The position numbers and the translations under genes were made by a program. Shown piece after piece: positions 26,483 to 37,374 of a stretch of 48,781 bases of DNA. Below the pieces are notes generated by a model. It was given only the letters and a program-made list of their open reading frames with translations. It was not told the origin of the DNA and ran no database searches. Within the stretch, counting starts at the first letter, position 1. The number at the start of each line of letters is the position of its first letter. Source of the stretch: Moraxellaceae bacterium (GTDB lineage: Bacteria > Pseudomonadota > Gammaproteobacteria > Pseudomonadales > Moraxellaceae). The stretch covers positions 1 to 48,781 of the forward strand of contig JAJFBF010000015.1 in NCBI GenBank assembly GCA_020697295.1. The letters are read 5' to 3'.

Positions 26483-26492
26483 GGGAACGACC

Positions 26493-29400
26493 ATGAGCCT
26501 GAAAAAGCTGTTCGGGATATTCGGCAAGACCACCTCGGAAACCGCAGCGGCGGCACCGCGCCTTTTCAGCAAGGTCCTGATCGCCAACCGGGGCGAGATT
26601 GCCGTGCGCATCGCCGGCACGCTCCGGAAGATGGGCGTAAAGAGCGTTGCCGTTTATTCCGATGCCGACCGCAACAGCGCGCATGTGACCGCGGCAGACG
26701 AGGCGGTCTGCCTAGGTGGCAACAGCGCCGGCGAAAGCTATCTGCAGGCAGCGAAGATCATCGAGGTGGCGCGCGCCACCGGCGCCGAGGCCATCATCCC
26801 CGGTTACGGCTTTCTTTCCGAGAACGCCGACTTTGCCGAGGCCTGCGCCGCCGCCGGCATCGTCTTCATCGGCCCCAGCCCGGACCAGCTGCGCCGCTTC
26901 GGCCTCAAGCACACCTCGCGCGAACTGGCCGAGCAGGCCGGCGTGCCGCTCACCCCGGGGACCGGCCTGCTGACCGGCCTCGACGAAGCCAAGGTCGAAG
27001 CCCTGAAACTGGGCTACCCGGTGATGCTGAAGAGCACCGCCGGTGGCGGCGGCATCGGCCTGTCGCGCTGCAACGACGAGGAAGCCCTGGTGGCCGCCTA
27101 TGAATCGGTGCAGCGCCTCGGCAAGAGCTTCTTCAACGACGCCGGCGTCTTTCTCGAGCGCTTTGTCGACGAGGCCCGCCATGTCGAAGTCCAGATCTTT
27201 GGCGACGGCCGCGGCAATGTCGTCGCCCTTGGCGAACGCGATTGCTCGGTGCAGCGCCGCAACCAGAAGGTGATCGAGGAAACCCCCGCCCCGGGCCTGC
27301 CCGCCGCCACCCGCGAAAAACTCCTGGCCGCCGCCGTCAGCCTCGGCAAGTCCGTCGGCTACGCCTCCGCCGGCACCGTTGAATTCATCTATGACGGCAA
27401 GCGGGACGAATTCTATTTCCTTGAGGTGAACACCCGCCTGCAGGTGGAGCACCCGGTCACCGAGATGGTGACCGGCCTCGACCTGGTGGACTGGATGGTC
27501 CGCACCGCCGCCGGCCTGCCGCCCTCCTTCGAGAATCTGCCCACGCCTTCTGGCGCTGCCATGGAAGTGCGCATCTACGCCGAAGATCCGGTGCGCAACT
27601 TCCAGCCCTCCCCCGGCGTTCTCACCGAGGTGAGCTGGCCGGAGGGCGTCCGCCTCGATGGCTGGGTCAGCACCGGCACCGAAGTCTCGCCCTATTACGA
27701 CCCCATGCTTGCCAAGCTCATCGTGCATGGCGCCAATCGCGAGGACGCGCTGGAAAAGCTGCTCACCGCCCTCAATTCCACGCGCCTTTTCGGCATCGCC
27801 ACCAACCTCGATTACCTGCGCCAGATCGTCGCCAGCGAAAACTTCCGCAAGCCGGAGCTGTCCACCCGCTTCCTCGAGCGCTTCACCTATGCGCCGCAGC
27901 TGATCGAGGTTCTGGAGCCGGGCACCTATACCTCGGTGCAGGATTACCCGGGCCGCGTCGGCTACTGGGACGTGGGCGTGCCGCCCTCCGGCCCCATGGA
28001 CGACTATGCATTCCGCCTCGCCAACCGCATCGTCGGCAACCACGAGTCCGCCGCCGGCATCGAATGCACCATCCAGGGACCGGCGCTGCGCTTCCATGGC
28101 GATGCCGTGATCGCGCTGACCGGCGCCGACATGCAGGCCACGCTGGACAGCGTGTCGATCCCGAATTGGGCCCCGGTCACGGTCAAGAGCGGCCAAGTCC
28201 TCAAGACCACGCGCGTGGCCAGCGGCTGCCGCGGCTATCTCGCGGTGCGCTGCGGCCTCGATGTGCCGGTCTATCTGGGCAGCAAGTCCACCTTTGCCCT
28301 CGGCCAGTTCGGCGGACATGCCGGACGCACACTGCGCACCGGCGACATGCTCGCCATCAGCAAGCCCGGCCTGCCTGCCAGCACCACGCCGGCGCCGATC
28401 CATGCGCCGGCGGCCCTGCCGGCGAGCCTGGTCCCCGCCTACAGCAGCGAGTGGGAAATCGGCGTGCTCTACGGTCCGCACGGCGCCCCCGATTTTTTCC
28501 AGATGCCCTACATGGACGAGTTCTTCAGCGCGCCCTTCGAAGTGCACTACAACTCCAACCGCCTGGGCGTGCGCCTGATCGGCCCGAAGCCGGCCTGGAC
28601 CCGCTCCGACGGCGGCGAGGCGGGCCTGCACCCGTCCAATGTCCATGACTGCGAGTACGCGATCGGCTCGATCAACTTCACCGGCGACATGCCGGTGATC
28701 CTGACCCGCGACGGCCCGAGCCTCGGCGGCTTTGTCTGCGCCGCCACCATTGCCAAGGGCGAGCAGTGGAAGGTGGGTCAGGTGAAGCCGGGCGACACCA
28801 TCCGCTTCAAGCGCATGTCCTTCGAGGCGGCGCTGGCCCTGGAAGTCGCGCAGGACTGCGCCATCGCCACCCTCGACGACCTGCAATCGCCGCCGGACTT
28901 CCCGGTGGCCGCGCCTGTCGGCACCGGCTCCGAGTGCATCCTCGCTGCACTGCCCGCCACCGGTTGGCGGCCGGCCGTGGCCTACCGCCAGGCCGGCGAC
29001 AAATACCTGCTGCTGGAATACGGCCCCCTCGTGCTGGACCTGCGCTTCCGCTTCCGCATCCATGCACTGATGGAGGCACTGAAGGCCCGCCCCATCAACG
29101 GCATCCGCGAACTTTCGCCCGGCGTGCGCTCGCTGCAAATCCACTACGACAGCCGCGTCCTCGCGCAACAGGACCTGATCACGGCACTGGTGGCGCTCGA
29201 GGATACCCTGCCCGACATCGAGCAAATGCGCATCAAGTCCCGCGTCGTGCACATGCCGCTGGCCTTCGAGGACTCCGCCACGCTCGGCGCCGTCCAGCGC
29301 TACCAGGAAACCGTGCGCGCCAGCGCGCCCTGGCTGCCCAACAATGTCGACTTCATCCAGCGCATCAACGGCCTTGCTTCCCGCGAGGAAGTTGCGGACA

Positions 29401-30194
29401 TCGTCTTTGCCGCACGCTACATGATCCTGGGCCTGGGCGACGTCTACCTGGGCGCGCCCTGTGCCGTGCCGGTCGATCCGCGCCATCGCCTGATGACCTC
29501 GAAATACAACCCGGCGCGCACGTTTACCGCCGAAGGCACGGTCGGCATCGGCGGCGTCTACATGTGCATCTACGGCATGGATTCGCCGGGCGGTTACCAG
29601 CTCGTCGGGCGCACCCTGCCGATCTGGAACAAGTTCCTGAAGAACGCGCAGTTCGACAATAGCGAGCCCTGGCTGCTCAAGTTCTTCGACCAGGTGCAGT
29701 TCTATCCCGTGACCGAGGCCGAGCTTGCGCAATTACGCGAGGACTTCCGCGAAGGCCGCGCGCAGATCCGCATCGAGGAAGAGGAATTCGACCTCGCGCG
29801 CTATGACGCACTGCTCAAGGAAAATGCCGCTGATATCGCCGCCTTCCAGGCCCGGCAAAAGACCGCCTTCGAAACCGAAGTTGCGCTCTGGCAGGCCGAA
29901 GGCAGCCTCGATGTCATTGCCGAAATCGAGGAAGAGATTGCCATCGCCGTCGCGGCCGACGGCCACCTCGTGGCCGCCGACATCTCCGGCAATGTCTGGA
30001 AGCTGCTGGTGGAAGCCGGGCATCGCGTCGAGGCCGGCGAGCCGCTGGTCATCCTGGAGGCGATGAAGATGGAATTCCCCATCCATGCGCCGGTCTCGGG
30101 CACCGTGCGCACGCTGCACTGCCGGCCCGGCAAGTCGATTGCCGCCGGTGACGCCCTCATCGAGATCCAGGTCGAACCGGCGGAGCTTCCCTGA
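26493..30194 (+). CDS. Urea carboxylase
   Basis: 1,233 residues: a 25-residue N-terminal extension (MSLKKLFGIFGK...), biotin carboxylase (about 27-475; [24 protein letters not shown]), carboxyltransferase halves (about 490-1085), and a biotin domain with the biotinyl Lys1192 in EAMKMEF. It converts urea to allophanate with ATP and bicarbonate. Its place next to allophanate hydrolase and upstream of UrtABCDE points to urea as the substrate, in contrast to the paralogue at 11252-14848. The ATG at 26493 has GAGGG nine bases upstream. Typical differences from the paralogue are PWLPNNVDFI versus [10 protein letters not shown] and VEHPVTE versus VEHGVTE. Confidence 0.93.
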   Translation: MSLKKLFGIFGKTTSETAAAAPRLFSKVLIANRGEIAVRIAGTLRKMGVKSVAVYSDADRNSAHVTAADEAVCLGGNSAGESYLQAAKIIEVARATGAEAIIPGYGFLSENADFAEACAAAGIVFIGPSPDQLRRFGLKHTSRELAEQAGVPLTPGTGLLTGLDEAKVEALKLGYPVMLKSTAGGGGIGLSRCNDEEALVAAYESVQRLGKSFFNDAGVFLERFVDEARHVEVQIFGDGRGNVVALGERDCSVQRRNQKVIEETPAPGLPAATREKLLAAAVSLGKSVGYASAGTVEFIYDGKRDEFYFLEVNTRLQVEHPVTEMVTGLDLVDWMVRTAAGLPPSFENLPTPSGAAMEVRIYAEDPVRNFQPSPGVLTEVSWPEGVRLDGWVSTGTEVSPYYDPMLAKLIVHGANREDALEKLLTALNSTRLFGIATNLDYLRQIVASENFRKPELSTRFLERFTYAPQLIEVLEPGTYTSVQDYPGRVGYWDVGVPPSGPMDDYAFRLANRIVGNHESAAGIECTIQGPALRFHGDAVIALTGADMQATLDSVSIPNWAPVTVKSGQVLKTTRVASGCRGYLAVRCGLDVPVYLGSKSTFALGQFGGHAGRTLRTGDMLAISKPGLPASTTPAPIHAPAALPASLVPAYSSEWEIGVLYGPHGAPDFFQMPYMDEFFSAPFEVHYNSNRLGVRLIGPKPAWTRSDGGEAGLHPSNVHDCEYAIGSINFTGDMPVILTRDGPSLGGFVCAATIAKGEQWKVGQVKPGDTIRFKRMSFEAALALEVAQDCAIATLDDLQSPPDFPVAAPVGTGSECILAALPATGWRPAVAYRQAGDKYLLLEYGPLVLDLRFRFRIHALMEALKARPINGIRELSPGVRSLQIHYDSRVLAQQDLITALVALEDTLPDIEQMRIKSRVVHMPLAFEDSATLGAVQRYQETVRASAPWLPNNVDFIQRINGLASREEVADIVFAARYMILGLGDVYLGAPCAVPVDPRHRLMTSKYNPARTFTAEGTVGIGGVYMCIYGMDSPGGYQLVGRTLPIWNKFLKNAQFDNSEPWLLKFFDQVQFYPVTEAELAQLREDFREGRAQIRIEEEEFDLARYDALLKENAADIAAFQARQKTAFETEVALWQAEGSLDVIAEIEEEIAIAVAADGHLVAADISGNVWKLLVEAGHRVEAGEPLVILEAMKMEFPIHAPVSGTVRTLHCRPGKSIAAGDALIEIQVEPAELP

Positions 30195-30215
30195 CATGCG
30201 CACGGAACCCCGGCA

Positions 30216-30959
30216 ATGAACGAGATGCGCCCTCCCTTGGCCGTCCTGCGTGGCGGCAAGGCCCGGGAAACCGGAGAGAACCTGGCCGAGCGCACCTACC
30301 AGCGACTCAAACAGGAAATCTTCGATTTTCATCTGCTGCCGGGTGACCGCTTCAGCGAAAACGAGGTGGCCGAGCGCATGGCGGCCAGCCGCACCCCGGT
30401 CCGGGAGGCGCTCTACCGCCTGCAGCGCGAAGGCTATGTGGATGTGCTCTATCGCAGCGGCTGGCAGGTCACGCCCTTTGATTTCCGCTTTTATGAGGAA
30501 ATCTACGACTTGCGCATCATTCTTGAGCTTGAGGCGGTAAAGCGCATTTGCGAGCACCAGAACAGTTCACCGCTGCTCGAGGACCTCAAGCGGATCTGGC
30601 TGGTGGCGCCGGCCGAGCGCCTGGCCGACCCCGCCACCGTGTCCCGGCTCGACGAGCGCTTCCACGAAATGCTGGTGGAGGCCGCCGGCAACCGCGAGAT
30701 GGCGCGCATCCACCACGACATCACCGAGCGCATCCGCATCATCCGTCGCCTCGACTTCACGAAAAAGCCGCGTGTGGAAGCCACTTATCTGGAACACGGC
30801 AAGATTCTGCGCGCCATCCTGCAACGCCGCAGCGATCAGGCACGGATGTTGCTCAAGAGTCATATCGAAGAAAGCCGCGCCGAAGTCCGCAAGATCACCC
30901 TGCACATGCTCCACAGCGCACGCCAGGAGCTGGCCGGCAACACAGAACCCGACGCTTGA
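30216..30959 (+). CDS. GntR family transcriptional regulator, FCD subfamily
   Basis: 247 residues. The winged helix (about 25-90) has the GntR hallmarks LKQEIFDFHLLPGDRFSENE and ASRTPVREALYRLQREGYV; the all-helical FCD effector domain (about 98-235) keeps the acidic/His metal-binding residues (DLRIILELEA, DERFHEMLVEAAGN, EHGKILRAI). It is encoded 21 bases after urea carboxylase and 66 bases before the porin, so it is probably co-transcribed with the enzymes. It is the likely binder of the CTTGTATACAAG palindrome at 24640-24651, which would make it an autoregulated repressor. Ligand unknown; allophanate or urea are candidates. Confidence 0.9.
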   Translation: MNEMRPPLAVLRGGKARETGENLAERTYQRLKQEIFDFHLLPGDRFSENEVAERMAASRTPVREALYRLQREGYVDVLYRSGWQVTPFDFRFYEEIYDLRIILELEAVKRICEHQNSSPLLEDLKRIWLVAPAERLADPATVSRLDERFHEMLVEAAGNREMARIHHDITERIRIIRRLDFTKKPRVEATYLEHGKILRAILQRRSDQARMLLKSHIEESRAEVRKITLHMLHSARQELAGNTEPDA

Positions 30960-31025
30960 GCGTCGTTACGGGAGAGACCGACCACCTCCCCGCATAATCC
31001 CAACGGTCGTCGAAGGAGCTGGACC

Positions 31026-32162
31026 ATGTCTGTGAAGAGTGCAACGAAAATGGGCGCCCGCCTGCTGGTGGCGCCCCTCGCCTTGTCCGCCGCCGTGAGC
31101 AGCATTGCCCACGCCGAGGAGATCAAGGTGAAGATCCCCGACACGACGCTGACCGCGAGCCTGCGCACCAGCTTTGTCTCGACCACCTCGGACGACTCCA
31201 CGGTAATGGACGTCGCCGATTTCGCGCTGAACAGCTTCAGCATCTACATGAACAGCAAGATCACCGAAAACATCAAGTTCAGCTTCTCCAGTGAATTCAG
31301 CGGCCCCACCACGAACAATGTGCAAGTGCAGGATGCCATTGCCCAGTTCGAATACAGCCCGACCATGAATATCTGGGCCGGCCGCTTCCTGCCGCCGACC
31401 GACCGTGCCAACAGCTACGGCGCCTACTTCGCCAACAACTGGAACTTCGCCGTCGACGGCACCCAGGACGGCTATGAGTTCATCGCCTTCGGACGTGCCG
31501 ATGGCGTCGCCTACTGGGGCGACTTCATGGACACCAAGCTGAAGATTTCCGCCGGCCTGTTCGACGTGCCGCGCACCCTCGGCCTGAACGACACCATGGC
31601 CGCCGCGCGCGTTCAACTCGACCTCTGGGATGCCGAGCCAGGCTACTACGTCAATGGCACCTACCTGGGGGAAAAGGACATTCTGGCCTTCGCCGTGGCG
31701 GCCAACGCGGTCGACAGCAAGAACACCACCAGCTTCGACTTCCTGATGGAAAAGAAGGTCGGTGATGGCGGCGCCTTCTCGCTGGAAGCCGAATACATCA
31801 AGTATGACGAGCTCGGCGGCTATCCCCTGCCCGGGCAGAACGGCGACCCCAGCGTGACCACGACCCTGGCCGGCGGCTACACCACGGGCGACAGCTGGTA
31901 CGCCATGGCCGCCTACCTGCTGCCGCAGCCGGTTGGCCCGGGCAAGCTGCAGTTCCTGGGCAAGTTCGGTACCACCACCTATGACGGGGCCCTCACCAAT
32001 GGTACCGACCTCGAGCAGGACACCACCGAGGTCAACATCAACTACATCCTGAAGGGCTTCAACACCCGCTTCAGCCTCTTCTACCTGGGCAAGGCCTATT
32101 CCGCCGATGCCGCTGCCGACACCGACTCCGTAGGCCTCGGCGTGCAGCTGATGACCCTCTAA
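31026..32162 (+). CDS. Outer-membrane porin
   Basis: 378 residues with a Sec signal peptide (cleavage after SSIAHA, about residue 30) and a barrel made of alternating strands, for example NIKFSFSSEFSGP and KLKISAGLFDVPR. It ends in VGLGVQLMTL, a hydrophobic C-terminal strand. The pattern resembles phosphate-selective porin O/P-type or DcaP-like barrels rather than trimeric OmpC. AAGGAG precedes the ATG. It sits directly before urtA, so a role in letting urea or short amides across the outer membrane is a fair inference. Confidence 0.82.
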   Translation: MSVKSATKMGARLLVAPLALSAAVSSIAHAEEIKVKIPDTTLTASLRTSFVSTTSDDSTVMDVADFALNSFSIYMNSKITENIKFSFSSEFSGPTTNNVQVQDAIAQFEYSPTMNIWAGRFLPPTDRANSYGAYFANNWNFAVDGTQDGYEFIAFGRADGVAYWGDFMDTKLKISAGLFDVPRTLGLNDTMAAARVQLDLWDAEPGYYVNGTYLGEKDILAFAVAANAVDSKNTTSFDFLMEKKVGDGGAFSLEAEYIKYDELGGYPLPGQNGDPSVTTTLAGGYTTGDSWYAMAAYLLPQPVGPGKLQFLGKFGTTTYDGALTNGTDLEQDTTEVNINYILKGFNTRFSLFYLGKAYSADAAADTDSVGLGVQLMTL

Positions 32163-32195
32163 AAAAATCACGGATTGATCAAGGGAGTACAAACA

Positions 32196-33491
32196 ATGAA
32201 GTTTTCAAAGCTGCTCAAGCAATTCTCAGTCGGGGCCCTGGCCCTCGGCATGAGCCTGACCGCCGCCACGGCGAGCGCGGAAGAAACCATCAAGGTCGGC
32301 ATCCTGCACTCGCTGTCGGGCACCATGGCCATCTCCGAAACCACCCTGAAAGACACCATGCTCATGCTCATTGACGAGCAGAACAAGAAGGGTGGCGTGC
32401 TCGGCAAGAAGCTGGAAGCCGTGGTCGTCGATCCGGCGTCCAACTGGCCGCTGTTCGCGGAAAAGGCCCGCGAGCTGATCCAGAAGGAAAAGGTCGCCGC
32501 CATCTTCGGCTGCTGGACCTCGGTGTCGCGCAAGTCGGTGCTGCCGGTGGTGGAAGAACTGAACAGCGTGCTGTTCTACCCGGTCCAGTATGAAGGCGAG
32601 GAATCCTCGAAGAACGTCTTCTACACCGGCGCCGCGCCCAACCAGCAGGCCATTCCCGCCGTCGACTACCTGATGAAGGACCTGAAGGTGAAGCGCTGGG
32701 TGCTGGCCGGCACCGACTATGTCTACCCGCGCACCACCAACAAGGTGCTCGAGGCCTATCTCAAGGCCAAGGGCGTCAAGGCGGAAGACATCATGATCAA
32801 CTACACGCCCTTCGGTCATTCCGACTGGCAGTCGATTGTGTCGGACGTGAAGAAGTTCGGTTCCGCCGGCAAGAAGACCGCCGTCGTGTCGACCATCAAC
32901 GGTGATGCCAACGTGCCTTTCTACAAGGAACTGGGCAACCAGGGCATCACCGCCGACAAGATCCCGGTGGTCGCCTTCTCCGTGGGTGAAGAAGAGCTTT
33001 CCGGCATCGACACCAAGCCGCTGATCGGCCATCTCGCCGCCTGGAACTACTTCCAGAGCGTGAAGGCCCCGATCAACAGCGAGTTCATCAAAAAGTGGAA
33101 GGCCTACACCAAGGACCCGAAGCGCGTCACCAACGACCCCATGGAAGCGCACTACATCGGCTTCCAGATGTGGATCAAGGCGATCGAGAAGGCCAAGTCC
33201 ACCGATGCCAGCAAGGTCATCGCCGCCCTTCCGGGCATCACCGCGCCGAACCTGTCCGGTGGCGTTTCCACCATGCTCGCCAATCACCACATCACCAAGC
33301 CGGTGCTGATCGGTGAAATCCAGGGCGACGGCCAGTTCGCCACGGTGTGGAAGACCAAGGGCCTGGTGCCCGGTGATGCCTGGTCCGACTTCCTGCCGGG
33401 CAGCAAGGACACCGAGGCCGACTGGGTGAAGCTGAAGTGCGGCAACTACAACAAGGTCAGCAAGAAGTGCTCCGGCCAGAACTACAAGTAA
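32196..33491 (+). CDS. urtA: Urea ABC transporter, substrate-binding protein UrtA
   Basis: 431 residues with a Sec signal (LGMSLTAATASAEE) followed by IKVGILHSLSGTMAISE and LIDEQNKKGGVLGKKLE, the N-terminal signature of UrtA/AmiC/FmdD-type proteins. SNWPLFAEKARELI and FYPVQYEGEESSKNVFYTGA are also typical of UrtA. It binds urea in the periplasm and delivers it to UrtBC. The ATG at 32196 has AAGGGAG ten bases upstream; a TTG at 32175 is less likely. A hairpin after the gene explains why UrtA is usually made in excess over the membrane parts. Confidence 0.95.
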   Translation: MKFSKLLKQFSVGALALGMSLTAATASAEETIKVGILHSLSGTMAISETTLKDTMLMLIDEQNKKGGVLGKKLEAVVVDPASNWPLFAEKARELIQKEKVAAIFGCWTSVSRKSVLPVVEELNSVLFYPVQYEGEESSKNVFYTGAAPNQQAIPAVDYLMKDLKVKRWVLAGTDYVYPRTTNKVLEAYLKAKGVKAEDIMINYTPFGHSDWQSIVSDVKKFGSAGKKTAVVSTINGDANVPFYKELGNQGITADKIPVVAFSVGEEELSGIDTKPLIGHLAAWNYFQSVKAPINSEFIKKWKAYTKDPKRVTNDPMEAHYIGFQMWIKAIEKAKSTDASKVIAALPGITAPNLSGGVSTMLANHHITKPVLIGEIQGDGQFATVWKTKGLVPGDAWSDFLPGSKDTEADWVKLKCGNYNKVSKKCSGQNYK

Positions 33492-33512
33492 GGGCGGATT
33501 GATGTGCTGACG

Positions 33513-33547
33513 CCGGAGGCGCGGGTTCGCCCGCGCCTCCGGATTTT
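33513..33547 (+). terminator. Partial terminator / attenuator between urtA and urtB
   Basis: Perfect 13-bp stem CCGGAGGCGCGGG (33513-33525) / CCCGCGCCTCCGG (33530-33542) with a TTCG tetraloop, followed by ATTTT. The short T-run suggests leaky termination that lowers expression of urtBCDE relative to urtA. Confidence 0.85.
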
Positions 33548-33634
33548 GACGAGAGTTCCTGATCGCAGGGCAGCCAGGGAAATGGTTGCCCTGCGAACAG
33601 TAATTCCGGCCTCCGATGGCAAAAGGGAGTTGTG

Positions 33635-35359
33635 GTGAGCAAACGCAGAATGCGCAATGGAATGCCGGCCTGGTGGCTGGCCGCCTGTCTCGCGACCGTC
33701 GCTTTTCCCGGTAGCACCCTGGCCGAAACTGTCGGTGACGCCTATGGCGGCAGCGCGGTCGATGCCAGCGGCGAGCTCGTCGCCGCCGAAGAGGCGCCTG
33801 CCGAAGTGGCCGCGCCCCTGCCCGAGGACTTCAATGGCCTTGCCGCCACCCTGATCGACGCCGACTTCGAACAGCGCCAGGCTATCGTGCTCAAGCTGGC
33901 AGCCCTCCCCGACCCGCGCACCCTGCCCCTGCTCGAGTCCTTGCTGGGCGGCCGCCTCAACAACACTAGCGACACGCCGCCGCGCATCGTCAGCCTCGCC
34001 GCAGAGGGCGAAGACCCGGTCGCCACCGACGCCCTGTCCGGCGCGGACATGGGCCCATCCTCGGCCCTGACGCTGGACAGCATCCCCGTCAACAATGCCC
34101 TGCGCGGACAGTTGCACACCCTGATCGCGCGCCTGCAGCTGTCCTCGCCCGACAGCGACCTTCGTCTCGCCGCCGCGCGCCGGCTCGTCACCACCGAGGC
34201 CGATCCGGAGATCCTGCCGCTGCTACAGCAGGCGCTGAAGACCGAATCCGACAGCGACGTGAAGGACTCTCTCGCCACCGTCATCGCAATGGCCGATATC
34301 GCCAGTGACGACATCGCCACCCGCCAGGCCGCCGTCCAGGTACTGAGCGGCTCGCTCTACCCGGAAGTGCGCGCCAAACTCGCAGAAGTGGCCGAAAGCG
34401 ATCCCGCCCCGGCCGTCAAAAGCGCCGCGCTCGCCGCCCTCGCCTCCATCCAGGACAAGCTCGCCTTCTACCGCCTGCTGGAGAACCTCTTCTTCGGCCT
34501 CAGCCTGGGCTCGGTGCTACTGCTGGCGGCCATCGGTCTCGCCATCACCTTCGGCGTCATGGGCGTGATCAACATGGCCCACGGCGAACTCATCATGCTC
34601 GGCGCCTACACCGCCTATGTCATGCAGCAACTCATGCCGCAGAGCATCGGCGCCAGCCTGCTGCTCTCCATCCCGGCGGCCTTCCTGGTGTCCGGCCTGG
34701 TCGGTATCGCCATCGAGCGCGGCGTCATCCGCTTCCTCTACGGCCGCCCCCTGGAAACCCTGCTCGCCACCTTCGGCATCAGCCTGATCCTGCAGCAGGC
34801 GGTGCGCTCGATCTTCTCGCCGCTCAACCGCGAAGTGGCCTCGCCGTCCTGGATGAGCGGGTCGCTGGAACTCAACCCGGTGCTGTCGCTGACCTACAAC
34901 CGCCTCACTATTCTCATCTTTGCGCTGGTGGTCTTCGCCATCATCCTGCTGGTGATGAAGCGCACCTCGCTGGGGCTGAAGCTGCGCGCCGTCGCGCAGA
35001 ACCGCGCCATGGCCCGCGCCGTCGGGGTGCGCGCGAGCTGGGTCGACGCCCTCACCTTCGGTCTTGGCTCCGGCATCGCCGGGGTCGCCGGCGTCGCCCT
35101 GTCCCAGCTCACCAATGTCGGCCCCAACCTCGGCCAGGGCTACATCATCGATTCCTTCATGGTGGTGGTCTTCGGCGGCGTCGGGAATCTCTGGGGCACC
35201 CTGGTCGGCGCCATGGGCCTCGGCCTCTTCAACAAGTTCCTGGAACCCTATGCCGGCGCCGTGCTCGCCAAGATCCTCGTGCTCGTGTTCATCATCCTCT
35301 TCATCCAGAAACGCCCGCGCGGACTCTTCCCGCAAAAGGGCCGTGCCGCGGAGGCCTGA
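33635..35359 (+). CDS. urtB: Urea ABC transporter, permease UrtB
   Basis: 574 residues. A signal-like N-terminal helix (about 12-32) is followed by a soluble periplasmic region of about 240 residues with HEAT-like repeats (PDPRTLPLLESLL, DPEILPLLQQALK, SLYPEVRAKLAEVAES). A LivH-type permease of about eight helices (from residue 285, with GVMGVINMAHGELIMLGAY) makes up the rest. Long N-terminal extensions of this kind are common in proteobacterial UrtB. The GTG at 33635 is favoured over that at 33632 because GGGAG ends five bases before it. The protein pairs with UrtC in the inner membrane. Confidence 0.93.
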   Translation: MSKRRMRNGMPAWWLAACLATVAFPGSTLAETVGDAYGGSAVDASGELVAAEEAPAEVAAPLPEDFNGLAATLIDADFEQRQAIVLKLAALPDPRTLPLLESLLGGRLNNTSDTPPRIVSLAAEGEDPVATDALSGADMGPSSALTLDSIPVNNALRGQLHTLIARLQLSSPDSDLRLAAARRLVTTEADPEILPLLQQALKTESDSDVKDSLATVIAMADIASDDIATRQAAVQVLSGSLYPEVRAKLAEVAESDPAPAVKSAALAALASIQDKLAFYRLLENLFFGLSLGSVLLLAAIGLAITFGVMGVINMAHGELIMLGAYTAYVMQQLMPQSIGASLLLSIPAAFLVSGLVGIAIERGVIRFLYGRPLETLLATFGISLILQQAVRSIFSPLNREVASPSWMSGSLELNPVLSLTYNRLTILIFALVVFAIILLVMKRTSLGLKLRAVAQNRAMARAVGVRASWVDALTFGLGSGIAGVAGVALSQLTNVGPNLGQGYIIDSFMVVVFGGVGNLWGTLVGAMGLGLFNKFLEPYAGAVLAKILVLVFIILFIQKRPRGLFPQKGRAAEA

Positions 35360-35362
35360 ACC

Positions 35363-36480
35363 ATGCTGACGCAGCGACTGTTCACCAGTGACAAGGGCGG
35401 CATGGTCATCCTCGGGCTGCTCGCGCTCATGGCGATTGTCGTGCCGGTGCTCGCCCTTGCCGTGCCGGCCGACTCGCCCCTGCACCTGTCCACCTACTCG
35501 GTGACCCTGCTCGGCAAGTTCCTCTGCTATGCCCTGCTCGCGCTCTCGCTGGACCTGATCTGGGGCTATGCCGGCATCCTCTCGCTCGGCCACGGCGTAT
35601 TCTTCGCGCTCGGCGGCTACGCCATGGGCATGTACCTGATGCGCCAGATCGGTACGCGCGGCATGTACGGCAACGCCGAACTGCCCGATTTCATGGTGTT
35701 CCTGAACTGGCAGGAGTTGCCCTGGTACTGGCACGGCTTCCAGCACTTCCCCTTTGCCCTGCTCATGATCGTGCTGGTGCCGGGCCTGCTGGCGCTGGTA
35801 TTCGGCTGGCTGGCGTTCCGCTCGCGCGTCACCGGCGTTTATCTCTCCATCATCACGCAGGCGCTGACCTTCGCGCTCATGCTGGCCTTCTTCCGCAACG
35901 AGATGGGTTTTGGCGGCAACAACGGCCTGACCGACTTCAAGGACATCCTGGGCTATCCCCTCGCCGCCGATGGCACGCGCGTCACGCTCTTCCTCGCCAC
36001 GACACTGCTGCTGGGACTGGCCTACATCGCCTGCCGCTTCATCGTCACCTCGCGCCTGGGGCGCGTGGTGACCGCCATCCGCGACGCTGAATCGCGCACC
36101 CGCTTCTGCGGCTACAAGGTCGAGTCCTACAAACTCTGGGTCTTCGTGTTCTCGGCCATGCTGGCCGGCGTCGCCGGCGCCTTGTTCGTGCCCCAGGTCG
36201 GCATCATCAATCCCGGTGAATTCGCGCCGCTCAATTCCATCGAGCAGGTGATCTGGGTCGCGGTCGGTGGCCGCGGCACGCTCTACGGCGCCATCGTGGG
36301 CGCCTTCTCGGTGAACTATGCCAAGACCTGGTTCACCTCCGCCTATCCCGAAGCCTGGCTGTTCGCCCTCGGCGCCCTGTTCGTGCTGGTGACCGTCTTC
36401 CTGCCCAAGGGCATCGTCGGCCTGCTTCGCCGCCGCGAAAAAGACGTCCCCGTGGCCGCTGAACTGCAGGAGAAAAGCGC

Positions 36481-36484
<4 letters not shown>
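35363..36484 (+). CDS. urtC: Urea ABC transporter, permease UrtC
   Basis: 373 residues, LivM-type permease with about ten membrane helices and the conserved DLIWGYAGILSLGHGVFFALGGY (first half) and the loop GRVVTAIRDAESRTRFCGYK before YKLWVFVFSAMLAGVAGAL. It starts three bases after the urtB stop and its end overlaps urtD by four bases, so the genes are translationally coupled. It partners UrtB for urea passage. Confidence 0.94.
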
Positions 36485-37305
<821 letters not shown>

Positions 37306-37374
37306 GCGGCGGACGTCCTGCAGCCGCAGGGCAATAGCGGCAGAAAACAGAATCGGCAATACCAGGAAAGCCCC

